Shown here: positions 41,033 to 51,649 of the stretch, one piece after another
How the letters are laid out: each line of letters opens with the position of its first letter
How positions within the stretch are numbered: position 1 is the stretch's first letter
DNA from: Fasciola hepatica
Lineage: Eukaryota > Platyhelminthes > Trematoda > Plagiorchiida > Fasciolidae
Direction: 5' to 3'
NCBI GenBank assembly: GCA_948099385.1
Contig: CANUEZ040000151.1
Coordinates: 4,472,001 to 4,536,000 of the forward strand
DNA length: 64,000 bases
Program-made: the position numbers and the translations under genes
The notes under the pieces: generated by a model
Database searches by the model: none
Told to the model about the DNA's origin: nothing
Seen by the model: the letters and a program-made list of their open reading frames with translations, nothing else

Positions 41033-41608
41033 GTAAGTTTTTGCAGTTTATGATTTTATATGTATCTTTTGATAGCTTTCGTATAATTCAGCGCCACCGG
41101 GGACTCATATTCAGTTGGTAAATGCAAATGTTTAAGACAGATCCCGTGTTAGACAAGAAGCACTCGTGTTTGAAACCATGAAAACAAGGGGCAGAGTTGA
41201 ACGAATTCGATCGGGCAATCAGACGCAAATTAACTGAAAATTATACACTGCATATCCATGATTGATCATACGCTGTGAAGCTGAAAATGCAAATCTAGTT
41301 CATGTAAGGAAAGGATAAGTGGGAGATAGAAAAATACGTTATTTTAAAATGTTGTGAGTTGTACTGTTTTAAAAACGAGCCAAATTTTTTAAACAAACTG
41401 GAATGTGAAAAAAGAAGTAGATCGCAATCTTGAAGTTCTATTTTTCAAAATCCAATTAGGTAGGAAGAAAGAATATCTAATGAGAACACCCAAAGTGTGT
41501 TAGCTTCATGAAGTTCCGATATTAACCTATGCAACAGTTGGTGATGATATCGTGCTCCAATTCGTTGTTGTATAACACGCAGGGGCAATGCCTTTTCGCC
41601 GAGGGTAG

Positions 41609-41665
41609 CACGTGTGCGACCTGCAAAAGCACAAAACGAGGAGAAACTCCATGAGCCGAGTCTCA
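41609..41665 (+). CDS. MEG-like gene, 57-nt exon
   Basis: It ends at the very strong donor CTCA|gtaagta. The acceptor ccttttcgccgagggtag gives 57 nt open in phase 1: A-RVRPAKAQNEEKLHEPSL. An alternative acceptor at 41,629 would give 36 nt in the same frame, so either choice is symmetric. The donor is the firmer end. Confidence 0.6.
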
Positions 41666-41997
41666 GTAAGTATGTGTTCACAGGCACCAACACTTACATT
41701 AAACGAACAACAAGCTGGCGGCCTCCGGTCTGGCCGTTACATTTGCATGGATAAACTGAGATTTTACTCAAACCGATGCTTTGGAAGTGGATAAACAAGA
41801 AAAGATAACTTTAGACGAGAGTTACTTTACCAAACGCCTTTCCCGGAAAATGATTCTTTGGTTGATAAGTTGAGGACACTCAGCTCAATAATAACCCCTT
41901 GCCTAGAGAAATACCCGATACGTTTCGCAGTAGGTATTAGTGATCTACACTTCCGATAATTGGTGCTTATCTACTTGTTGTCACTTCTTGTTCACAG

Positions 41998-42006
41998 GTT
42001 CACCTA
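41998..42006 (+). CDS. MEG-like gene, 9-nt micro-exon
   Basis: The nine bases GTTCACCTA lie between a textbook acceptor (acttgttgtcacttcttgttcacag) and the donor gtaagc. In phase 1 it adds S-S-P and one base. True micro-exons this small are a hallmark of schistosome MEGs and are missed by gene predictors. Confidence 0.65.
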
Positions 42007-42699
42007 GTAAGCCAAAACTTCCTTCTTTATTTATCTGATGCGAAGATCTGAATTTTCGAAACCAAAACTTTTACATTTGTTGCAAATCCACCATAACATA
42101 GAAAGGACTGATTGATCTGTAATTCGCTATCCCCTGTCTGAGACTGAAAATTTTCAGACTCTCTAAAGGGTGCAAAATCAGGTTTCTGATTAAAACTGAT
42201 GCATGGTAATTACCGTGTTGAGGAAAGAATCCACGGAAAAAGGGACTCTGGTATCAATAAAATAATCGGATTTATTGGCCTTAGAAAATCACCTAATGGG
42301 CCCAATAATATAACCATTATTTTAATGAATTGAACATATTAGTTGGCTTCAAATGGTTACATTGTACCAAAACTCAATGCAGTGAAGGCTTAAGTAAAAC
42401 AATGATTCGGAGACAAAGTAACATTAATTGGTACTAGAGCTGGTTCGGGCCCTCAGTTTATTATTCATTGTTCTCCTTATTCCAGTGCGAAAGCCATATT
42501 AATAGAGTGCTCACAGGTATTACTTATCACCTGATTTACTCTGATCTTCGAGATGACTGCTGGGACCTAAAAGATCACCTCCTCGCTGGTCTAAACAGTT
42601 ATCAGTTAGTATTAGTAGCGGAAGATCAGATTTTACACAATACGGTTCATTGTTAAATAAGAACGCTCAACTCACCATTGAAAGTCATGGGAACTCTGT

Positions 42700-42860
42700 A
42701 CAAATATTTGATCCTTATTAGGAATTATCAGCACTGCACACCCACCGAGCCCCGACAGCGACTCGAACCCGGAGTGAACAGTTGTGAGTCGAGCACCTCA
42801 GGCACCAGGCTAACCGCGCTGGTTCCGTTAGCAGTTAGCGCAGAGACGAACGAATCACCT
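42700..42860 (-). repeat. tRNA-derived SINE-like unit
   Basis: The minus strand carries an A-box-like GGTTAGCCTGGTG block and a perfect B box GGGTTCGAGTC about 50 bases later. It is related to the units at 12,540-12,660 and 27,600-27,720 (shared GAACAGTTGTGAGTCGAGCAC-like core with small differences). It sits in an intron of the MEG-like gene. Confidence 0.6.
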
Positions 42861-43360
42861 AGGACAAACGTTGCTGTACGCAAAGCACTGACCGACGAAA
42901 ACGAATACTAGTTACTCGATCCGTTCAATTCACGCAGGGTGACGTAAAATTTCCCACTTATTCCTTGATGAAAGAGCAAATTGCATCAAATCACGCAGTT
43001 TATTTGCGGTAATGTTAAGCTATCTAGTAACGAACCAGCAGGCGTCAAACAAGCCTGAATTTCTCCTGAGGTATGAGCCAGGGCTTATTGTACCAGGTCG
43101 GTCGACGCGAAATAGTTGTGCTTCGACACATTTTCGTTGTCACTGAAGGGGGAGAGAGACTTAGTCGACGGAACCAGAACACGGAATATGATGTAAATTG
43201 GTATATATTGATGACTGAATGAAAATGAAATTAAAATGCAAAAATCCCCAACAACTGGTGTATCCGCATTCAAACTCACTTTTTGAATTATTCACTTTTG
43301 GGCAGTTTCTAACAAAACGTGCAAAACGAATTTACGTTAGTAACGTTTATTATTCATCAG

Positions 43361-43420
43361 ACATGAAGAACCGATTGGATAAAAGCAACCTCCTCGTAGC
43401 CGAATCGGACAAAAAACCAG
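43361..43420 (+). CDS. MEG-like gene, 60-nt exon
   Basis: Acceptor gtttattattcatcag and donor CCAG|gtaaac. Open in phase 1 at both ends: (N/D)MKNRLDKSNLLVAESDKKP. Using the earlier acceptor at 43,306 would bring in an in-frame TAG in phase 1, which supports this choice. Confidence 0.7.
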
Positions 43421-43804
43421 GTAAACGATTTATCGAACTTGTCATAGTGTTTCAGAAAATTAATTTGCATTCTAAATGTGGATAAAACCCGTTAGATTTC
43501 CGAACCAATGCATCAATCCTCACACTAAGATGCTCACGGAAATGAGGAAACTGATCGTCACACATTTGTTGAGGCTCATCACCAGAACATACTACTCAGA
43601 AACCAGTGTGTTCATCCTCCCTAATCGAGGTTATAAGTCTGTTAATCCTGTCATTTAATTGGCTATAATAATGCCTATGAATTTACACACTATAAAAATA
43701 CTTTTTCAGTTCTAGTCAAATTGTAATTTCATCATAACCTCACTGAGAGAAATCATGCTGAATTTTGTTGTTTTCTTCCTTTTGCTGTGTGTTCACAATA
43801 ACAG

Positions 43805-43813
43805 ATCCTAAAA
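43805..43813 (+). CDS. MEG-like gene, second 9-nt micro-exon
   Basis: The nine bases ATCCTAAAA lie between a long T-rich acceptor (ttttcttccttttgctgtg...cacaataacag) and the strong donor gtaagt. In phase 1 they add D-P-K and one base. Position, phase and length match the first 9-nt exon. Confidence 0.65.
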
Positions 43814-44510
43814 GTAAGTTGTGCATACGGTTACTGACGCGAATCTCTGTTCTGACTGATTCGAAAATCGAAGGTCAATCAGGAATCTGAAATCTCCAAA
43901 TCGAACAATACTCAGTTGGAATATTGATAAAGTTGTTCGACCACATGCAAAACACTTTATCCTGTAGCTGAATAAGAAAATGACGTCGACAGTTCCGAGA
44001 ATGTGAAGCCTCCTGTCGGAGGGCTTGGAGTATTTTAGACTGTAACATTTTAGTTTTGCAACATCCAATGGAGCACAACCAACGACTGAGCAAACAAGCG
44101 CATAGAAACATACACAGTGTCACGCTTGTGACCACGCGCACGTGATCCTGAGACCAGGGTCGCCGAATCCGATGCGATAAATACTTTGTTAACAAAAATA
44201 TAAATGTTCATTATCAGTTCGCAAGAGCACTTCCCATGCTTGGTAAATTGCTAACATACGCTTGTAGATCTGATCAGTCGGAGCCCCTCGTCCCACCTAG
44301 TCTGCACTTTGTAGTGTCCTTTTTGGATGTACCTGAACAGAACTAGGCAAAAGGAGTCAGTTTGTGAAATGTTTGTGAAAAATCATTATTCAAATGCTGA
44401 TTAATCTGGATTTAACTTGTGACTGGACGTAGCTGCCGTTTTCTCTATCTAAGTTGCCGTTCACTGAATCGTTTTTCTCATGACAATGCGTATAATTAAC
44501 CGCTGTGCAG

Positions 44511-44570
44511 GATTTGACGAGGAGTATAGAAAAATCAAAGAAATGATGCCTAAGAGGAAAGAAATCTTCT
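44511..44570 (+). CDS. MEG-like gene, second 60-nt exon
   Basis: Acceptor cgctgtgcag and donor TTCT|gtgagt. Open in phase 1: (G/R)FDEEYRKIKEMMPKRKEIF. It is strongly charged, probably helical, and continues the Lys/Glu bias of the downstream exon. Confidence 0.7.
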
Positions 44571-44914
44571 GTGAGTCTTTCGTATACATATAACAAGACA
44601 TTGAATTTCTCAGTATAAATGGATTCAGGTTATCGAAATTTTACTCAAAATTTAAAAGAGTTCTCGAGGTCAGAAATAGTTTTCATAAGTTTGAAATGCT
44701 TCCTACAAATCACCACTAAAGGTGCAAATTTGTCGTTCTCTTACCGAGGCTGGAAGACAAGTGGGCAGAAATTTAGGTCGACCAAGTAAATTGTACAAAG
44801 ATACCGGCTTGTGACCATAGTACAACGTCGTACAACCTAACTATTTTTGCGCTTAACATCAGTTGCAAAGGATACCAGATATTACTAACAGAAGTAAAGA
44901 TAAACATATAAATA

Positions 44915-44917
<3 letters not shown>

Positions 44918-44962
<45 letters not shown>
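44918..44962. repeat. (TA)n microsatellite just before the last exon
   Basis: About 22 TA units end five bases before the acceptor taaccag|CAG of the next exon, occupying the place where a pyrimidine tract would be. Confidence 0.9.
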
Positions 44963-44963
<1 letters not shown>

Positions 44964-44967
44964 CCAG

Positions 44968-45104
44968 CAGAAATACATATGAAACGTACGGAAATGAATC
45001 GGGAAAAACCGACTTTCAAAAAAAAAGATGGGAAAATTTCAGAGCTGACAATCGCCCGACCAAAGCCAATGCCCAATCAAAGGAAGAAAGATCAATTAGG
45101 TTAA
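44968..45104 (+). CDS. MEG-like gene, probable terminal coding exon
   Basis: From acceptor ccag|CAG the phase-1 frame reads S-EIHMKRTEMNREKPTF, then KKKDGKISELTIARP, then QRKKDQLG and a TAA stop: 44 codons plus stop. It is lysine-rich like the preceding exon. With the firmly called exons this gives a product of about 170 residues, or 183 with the possible 39-nt exon. Starting at the next AG (44,970) would create TAA with the T left by the previous exon, so the ccag acceptor is needed. A run of nine A at 45,018-45,026 could hide a sequencing indel. The stop lies just where a second lysine-rich frame opens. Confidence 0.5.
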
Positions 45105-45390
45105 AAACAATATTCTCGACGAAAAAGAACTAAAGGAAAACGAGTCGCCAAATTCCCCTTGGAATCAGAAAGTTGAAAAGGGAACGAAAAACGGATCAAA
45201 GAAACGAAAACTCCAAGAACAAACAAGAAAAGAGATATACGAGGAAAAAGAGGAAATTGGATTCCAGTTTCATTCGGTTGTAAAACCAGTCATGAAAAAG
45301 GTTACCAGCGGTGACCGGAACGTCGACAACCTACCAACGATTTCGACTACGCTGTATTATTGTACAATAAAATTCAACCACAAAAAATAA
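45100..45390 (+). pseudogene. Frame-shifted lysine-rich tract after the terminal exon
   Basis: Directly overlapping the TAA stop, the next frame is open for 96 codons: VKNNILDEKELKEN, then KKRKLQEQTRKEIYEEKEE, to FNHKK and TAA. Its composition matches the exon before it. Dropping one G at 45,099-45,100 would join the two frames. Its start resembles the 51,650-52,060 ORF at the same place (QLG/VKNNIL against PLRVKNIL). So this looks like a longer C-terminus lost by a small deletion, a sequencing indel, or a 3' UTR relic. Confidence 0.45.
45366..45371 (+). terminator. Candidate poly(A) signal of the MEG-like gene
   Basis: AATAAA, with a second overlapping AATAAA at 45,386-45,391. It lies 260 bp after the TAA at 45,104, a normal 3' UTR length. 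Confidence 0.45.
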
Positions 45391-45451
45391 AAAACAGTAT
45401 TACTACACAGATCAGAGAATTCATACAATTGCCAAAAACGTATACCTAGGA

Positions 45452-46222
45452 TTCACAATCTCTCGCCTGAATACGATTGTGCTTCAGTCCGAATCATGTT
45501 GATAATTGGAACAATTATACTGTGAGACGTGAATATGACACGATCAAGCGATTATTGAAAATGTTCGATAATTGGCTCAGATTGGTGGCTAAAATGTGAA
45601 GCACTTTGGGAGATGATACGCGTTCGAAATACCATAAGAATATTAGCATCCACTCAAACGATTCTTGCTATTTTCTATTATCACCTTAGATGAGTCAACT
45701 TATTTCTCACATTCAACGTGGTCTCAGAATGTGACATGTACTTCTCGAAACAAACAAGTAAACATATGTTTGTTCACAGCTTTCTAATCTCCTACCAAAT
45801 ATTGGGAACAACTTCACGAAATAAGCTACACCACGAAGCTACAACGAGAAATGAGAACACAGCTACCAAGTGAACCGAAGTGATACAATTCTCACTATTA
45901 TCAGAGCTCGTTGACGACCAATACACACGAGTACTGTATCATCTCGGTTTTACTGAATTTCTCCATTAATAGCTCAGAGTGAGATCACATCATTTTGAGA
46001 GAGAAGAGATGAATTTGAAAGACACAACGCGAGAGATTGATCCAATCGTGACCAAATGATCTTCTCCATTCTTCAGTTAACAGAATAATTCCAGATGATG
46101 GAGTCTCTTTATCTTCAAATGGAAACGGCGATAATTTGAGTGAGTTGTTCAAAATTGACAACGTTGGTTGCATTCATGGGATTATCATCACTGAGATAAC
46201 AAAGATTTTTATTATTATTCAT
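45452..46222 (+). repeat. Isolated partial copy (copy 0) of the 0.9-kb exon-bearing unit
   Basis: From 45,452 to about 46,190 this matches the array units. It stops inside the ATT-rich part and lacks the roughly 150 bp that follow it in array units. It shares with the first array unit alone the variants 'agtaaacatatgttt' and 'ctacaccacgaag', so those two are closest relatives. It follows a lysine-rich coding tract, as does the array. Confidence 0.85.
46077..46139 (+). CDS. 63-nt exon of copy 0, diverged
   Basis: Flanked by cattcttcag and gtgagt, open in phase 1, and exactly the length of the array exon. It reads I/V-NRIIPDDGVSL then SSNGNGDNL. Eleven of 21 residues differ from the array exon while the last third stays similar. 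The intact frame and splice sites despite 29 percent nucleotide divergence argue that it is used. Confidence 0.6.
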
Positions 46223-47899
46223 AGTTTTGGAATTCGGCTACGTGCTGTAGAACTAATTCCCATCAAACTACCGTGGTTTAGATAATTTCTGATTCTAAAA
46301 CTATACGACAAGCACAAAAATACTGCAAGTAAAAGACCTACTCTCTGGTGAGAAACCAAGAATTTGGGGCCGAAACTTCGGAAAATCCGGACAGCACAGA
46401 GAATAAAAGGGTTCGCTTAGAAAGCAGCTGAACGAAACTGTAGCGCAGTTCGTTTGCGTTCAATCGGCTAATCAAGAAACGTGTGCCGCCACGGTTAAAT
46501 AATTCAGTTACAGAAGTGTGAATTAGACTGTAGTTAGAATACGAGAGCTATCAACAAATGAGTACGGACAAACCAAATCTACGGGGTAAAGGAGAGCACG
46601 AGAAAACTTGAATCAACGAATCCGGCACTGGATCTGGTGACGCCGTTGATGCGTGATGGAAATGGTGGAGTGCGGTGACAGAAACGTTTTGAGGTTGGGA
46701 GTTTGATCCTCCGCGAGGCAACGTAACTGAACCACTCAGAAAGCTTATATTCCATTAGAAATACAAACCTTTGAAGAAATAAGGTTAATAATAAATGTGG
46801 GACTTCCTCATGAGATAGCCACCGTAAAGGTGAATTAAAACTATATGATACGTAAGAAGAGAAAATTCATTAAAAATATCCTAAGTTCACGAGCTATGTA
46901 GTCGCTGCTCATAAGTAAACCTGAAAAGGGAGGGACGTATTCGTATTAGGAATAGTAAATAACACGTGGTAAAGATTGGTATTCCTGCCTATACACCACT
47001 TAAACAGCCAGAGGCAAGGCTGCTTCAAAAGTGAAATGACTGGGAAGCGTAAACACAGATCGGGTGCGAGACAGTTGGTCCACAGTTTGTTTTCAGTCTT
47101 GACCATCAACTGTATTGCAGTTCTGATTGAAATAAATACCCAGTACATCTGTCCCTACTGAGTGGTTAGTAACCACACGGAAACGCTGAATTACGTTACG
47201 GTTGCTACGAGATGATTCCGCTTAAAGTCCGTTTTTCCAATCATAAGTATCAATTGCATAAATTTCATGTTGTTTCACTTGGGCTATTTTGAGGAGAAAA
47301 CGAAGTCCTAACTCATTGTCGATCAAAAATCACTCGGCTTATTCTCTTTAGCGCACGGGTGCTTCGCTGTGAGTGGCCTTGAAAGCATTCTGAAACTTTA
47401 TGTGACAAGCCTTTGTTCGTGACTGTCTTCGTTCGACGCAGTTCATTTTGTCTTTAACCGATCAAGTTTCTTCGAATTTGTTCATTGTTCTGTAATCAAC
47501 AACCCCAAACGCGATCGATAACCAACCTAGCTGCATTCCGCCACTGATCCCAGCTAATACACGCTAGTGCACGCACACAGACGCACTTAGTCAGTCTATC
47601 AGTTTTCAACCGAGACCTGTCTGTTATGTGGTCCTTGTGACAGTCAGACCTTTAGGCCACAGGTGAGCTTAACTCTGATGTCTATCGTAGAGGAACACGT
47701 AGGCCCACGCACTTTACTTGACTTGTTTATCGACTGTGAGCAGTGAACATTCGGAAGTCACACGTGAGGCACTGTAAATAACACTGCTTTCGGGGTTGGG
47801 AGAATGTGACGAACCACATTCATGGGCATAAGTCCGACTCAAGAACATGCAATTGTCGTATATCTCTACGATGATTACCGTTAGTTGTACATACTGCAA
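46223..47899. other. No gene recognised
   Basis: Unique-looking sequence between copy 0 and the BEL/Pao relic. A possible pol III-like stretch (GGGAGTTTGATCCTCCGCGAGG, near 46,697-46,718) suggests a SINE. A 79-codon minus-strand ORF (46,909-47,148) has no recognisable features. Confidence 0.4.
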
Positions 47900-50800
47900 A
47901 TTTCTTATTCGTCCATCGCTTTCTATAATGGTTTTTCAACTATCTCTTTGGACCAAGCTCTTCTCCATGTGTACTTGTCAGTTAGGAGAACTACGTTGCC
48001 CATGTTCGAATCCTGGCCATGATTATTCCACTTAGAACTTGTCTGTAATGTTGGCAAACATTCATTCAGCCAACGAGCCCAGAAAGCATCGGCCAGCCCT
48101 TGCACCTGTCGGCACCTTCAATCCAACACGTTATCTGATAGCTCGGAGGAAAAAATCTATGATGCAGCTCATAGAAGAAGAAGATGATTGGTTGTAATGG
48201 CATTGAAATCGTCGACATCATCTGATGTTCTTGTTAGAGGTTGATCATTAAGTATTCTCTCTACGTCGCGGAACATCGTTACTAACACCTCGTCCACGAC
48301 CAATTGACCAACTGGAAGGGAAAGCAGAATACGGTAGACAGATGGTATCATACATTCCCTTATAGCTTCTCGGTGACCTACCTTCGGCTGAGATGAACGT
48401 CATTCACAATTTCTACTCCTAAATGCTTTTAGAATCTTGTTTTGCTCCGAGCCTTCAGAAGTTGCCCTAGGTTTGGTTCAGTGCCCCTCATATTCCTTCG
48501 TTGTCACCGTAGACAAAACTGGGACATCCCCTTCTTGCTACAAAGCGAGAGAACGCAGAACAGAAAGAATCCGTGTCTAGTGTTTAGGCAACCTCTAGAT
48601 GTACAGCACTCATGGAAAGGCCGGTGAATATACAACCGTAACTTTTGTCGGTGACTCTGCCGGGCTTCACCAGGAAGGGTCCAAAGTAGTCTACTCCGAC
48701 ATCAGCAAACTGATTCTCACCAAATAATATTCTGTCTTCAGGAATCGGTGTCATTATTTGACTTCGTGCCTGGGAACACTAATGTTTACAATGAAAACAC
48801 TATCGTAGTATATTTTTGACTGTAGAGTAGCCGTGTATGATCCAGTAGAGCTACCTTAGTGATGGCAACACGTGCTGGACCCGAGTGGCCATTCGTTTCG
48901 TGATAATATTGCACTGAAAGGTTTATATTAAAGTGATCATTCGGTAGAATTGCCGGGTTTTTTGTCTCGAAAAGTAGAGGTACCCACCGTAGGCAACCTC
49001 CCACTTTTAACATACCGCTGTTTTTAAACGGACGCAGTTCGTGCAGTTGTCCTGGAACAGGCCGGGACATTCTTGGGGCCTCTGATTCTTGGGAAATGGT
49101 GCTTAGTTCCTTACTAAAGCAAGCCTTTTGCACCAAAAGAAGCAAGGCAATTTCCGATGACACCAATGCTGATGGTTTCAACTGCTTGGTGGTGGTCAGA
49201 TGAGTAGTATCTGTTTCATGTCGTTGTCGAATCCAAAAACAAAATCGTCTTATCCAAGCACTTTGGCTCAGAAAAGCTAACCAATATTTGACATCGTGGA
49301 GTCTTTGTATCCGACCGACTTTGTTCGATGTTCGGACTGCGTTCATGTGAACCTTTTTGGTCCACTCAACCGGAGTGGATACGGTGGGACCAAGCTGGGC
49401 TGGCCACGAAGACACCTGTGATAGGGATAGTGAGCCATGAAAACAAAGGGCACCTTACGGCCTTCTCGAGCTAATCCTGTCGAGACCAAATCAGCGGAGT
49501 TGTCTTTGCCTTCCAAGTGAACCCATTGTTCGGATTCCAAAATTTCAATGATCACCGCAAGGAGGATGGCCAAAAAGGTTTCGAAGCGAGACTTGGTACT
49601 TCTTATTGATTGCAAAACAACCAGCATGTCCGTCCAGAAAGTAGTGCAATAGGAATGTATGGAAAGTTCTTATTTGGAAAAGGCGATTCACCTCACTGAA
49701 ACAACAGCAGCCGCAAGGTCCAAGTGCTGGCTAGTCACAGATTCCAAGGGGACTAAAAGAGACTTCGCCAATATCAGAGAACAGTTTACCCTTCCATCAT
49801 TGGTAACAAATCGTAAATAGAGTGCTGCTCCATAGCTCAATTCTTAAGCTTCACTAAATGCATGTAGTTCCAGTCCTGAATCCGCTTACTCATCCGCCGG
49901 ACGTATACAACGATCGATTCGTAGGTCAAATACAGCTTGAACTTCCCTGAGGCATAAAGTCCACCGATTGGTTTTTTCTTGGGTTATTTCCTCGTCCCAT
50001 TTGGTCTGTCATCGACATGAGCCCTGGGAAAACCATTAGGAAGGCCACAAGCTTGGAGGTCCAAGCCCTAGGGGGTTGTAAACTGAAACGATGTAGGTAA
50101 GGAAACATGTCTGGGTATATTTTCCCTCCTATGGTGTAACGTCAATAAAATCGCTACCGTGATTTGTATCACTGTATTTCCAGAGTTTGCTTTACTTCAG
50201 CTGGCTGTCAATCAAGCAAATTGGTTTTGCTTCTGCTGCGGCAGCTCTCCCAAAGCACGTGGCCTATTACTAAAGGCTTTGATCAGGTTGAACCCGCTTT
50301 GCAATAGAACGTTCAGCGATATTCTCTCCATTCTCCCAAAGTCCTTCATTTCAGTAATGCTCTTCAAACAGTTGTATACGTAGAAGCTTTCCTCGGCTTG
50401 GTTAATCATTGCCGTGCCACAAATTGCCATGTTTGTAATCAATAGTGCTCTGTAAGTCTGAGTTGCGACATGACGGCAACGAGGTGGCCCCAAATGTATG
50501 AGTCGTCGTACGATATGCCTCCGATTTATTGGTCATATGACCATGGGGCCATCAAGGGAAAGTCAGATTATCGCGGCCGCTCGGTGGTACATCCATCTGG
50601 TAAAACAAAGCATCAAGATCGGCTAAAAAGTGTACATCTGCTGAACAAACCTCAGCAGCACTCTGCACAAGTTATTGGCAAAGCCTTGTCTCGTCATTAA
50701 ATGCTTGTTTCGTGATGTTACGTTGATCTCCGCAGAGCAGTCCAATACCACGCTAATCTAGGTTCGGCCTCCGTGTTCATATAGGCCGCGGTGTGGAAGG

Positions 50801-51470
50801 TACCGTTCGCGGGGACCAGTTAGGTTTCGCTCAGTCCCGGGTACAATCTCGGTGTAACCTTTGGCAATTTATTCGTGGATCGTTACACGATAAATTTCCT
50901 TCAATGTCAGATCATTTTCAAAATGCTTCTTTAGGAATAGCAATCTTTTCAGGGCTAAACCTTTGTTATTCGGTAGGCTTGAACTGCCGGGTTTCCATGG
51001 CAGAGCAATTTCATATTAGGCATTTATCCTACGCCCAGAGTCTGTCATGTGACGTAGTGCCAACCTGTCATCCTGTGACATGCTTCATTTGATACAGACC
51101 GCATCTACAAATTCGAAATTGAACACACGTTTCAGACTTATACCCAATTCTGTGGTTGTGAAGTGGTGCACGTGGTCTGCCGGTTTGTTCTGACGTGGCT
51201 GTGAATTTGGCCCCAGTGTCACCCATCCGAGCGGTCCTCTCACAGCGTATGGGTCGTCGAAACCGCCAGTTCGTTGTTCCAAAACCCAGTGAGCCTCTGG
51301 AATATTTGCCCTCAAATGGTATGCAGATTGAGAATAAACAACGTGGCGAACAAGCTCGTCTTCAGTTATTCGTACTCATACCGTACTCATACTGAAAAAG
51401 AGCTTGTTCGCCACGTTGTTTATTCTCAATGTGTTCTGTGGTATGCAGATGTCAGAGGCATTGAAATCTG
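47900..51470 (-). mobile_element. Decayed BEL/Pao LTR-retrotransposon, coding part
   Basis: Read on the minus strand, the pol blocks follow in the family order. At 51,315-51,085: IPEAHWVLEQRTGG, then GPLGWVTLGP, which precede the RT. At 50,493-50,212: the RT catalytic region, where FYVDDCLKS has become FYVYNCLKS. At 49,627-49,343: RNase H (LEGKDNSADLVSTG). At 49,415-48,786: the integrase zinc-finger region (KVGGCLRWVPLLFETKNPAILP). At 48,351-48,169: integrase core end (ILNDQPLTRTSDD). At 48,105-47,923: integrase C-terminus (ADAFWARWLNECLPTLQ, then NMGNVVLLTD). The frames are interrupted and the RT catalytic aspartates are lost, so it is inactive. I could not identify LTRs. Confidence 0.85.
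51318..51450. mobile_element. Foldback insertion inside the BEL/Pao relic
   Basis: Perfect 30-bp inverted arms at 51,328-51,357 and 51,400-51,429, separated by 42 bases containing a GTACTCATA direct repeat. The whole is flanked by an 11-bp direct repeat GGTATGCAGAT (51,318-51,328 and 51,440-51,450) that looks like a target-site duplication. It interrupts the BEL/Pao frame just upstream of the IPEAHW block. Confidence 0.7.
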
Positions 51471-51649
51471 ACGCTATTTCTTTCAAATTATGCGATCTGC
51501 TAAAGTCTTGAAGCTAAATGAACAGCTGTAGCTACAGAAGGGTTCCGACTGCCCAGGCTCGGTGGATCTGGACAAACTGTTGTACATGCAGTGAGGTTAC
51601 CGCTAGGGATACTGTGAAAAACTTTGTCACGTAATAGCCAGTAACAGCA

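Noticed and set aside
42486..42516. 31-nt interval with an excellent acceptor (ttctccttattccag) and donor gtatta
   Set aside because: In phase 1 it hits an in-frame TAA, and its length is asymmetric.
43755..43811. Signal-peptide-like reading (MLNFVVFFLLLC) from an ATG before the second 9-nt exon
   Set aside because: It is best explained as the T-rich polypyrimidine tract of that exon's acceptor. It stops after 18 codons and has no TATA box.
44614..44628. 15-nt interval between tttctcag and gttatc
   Set aside because: In phase 1 the second codon is TAA, and the donor is weak.
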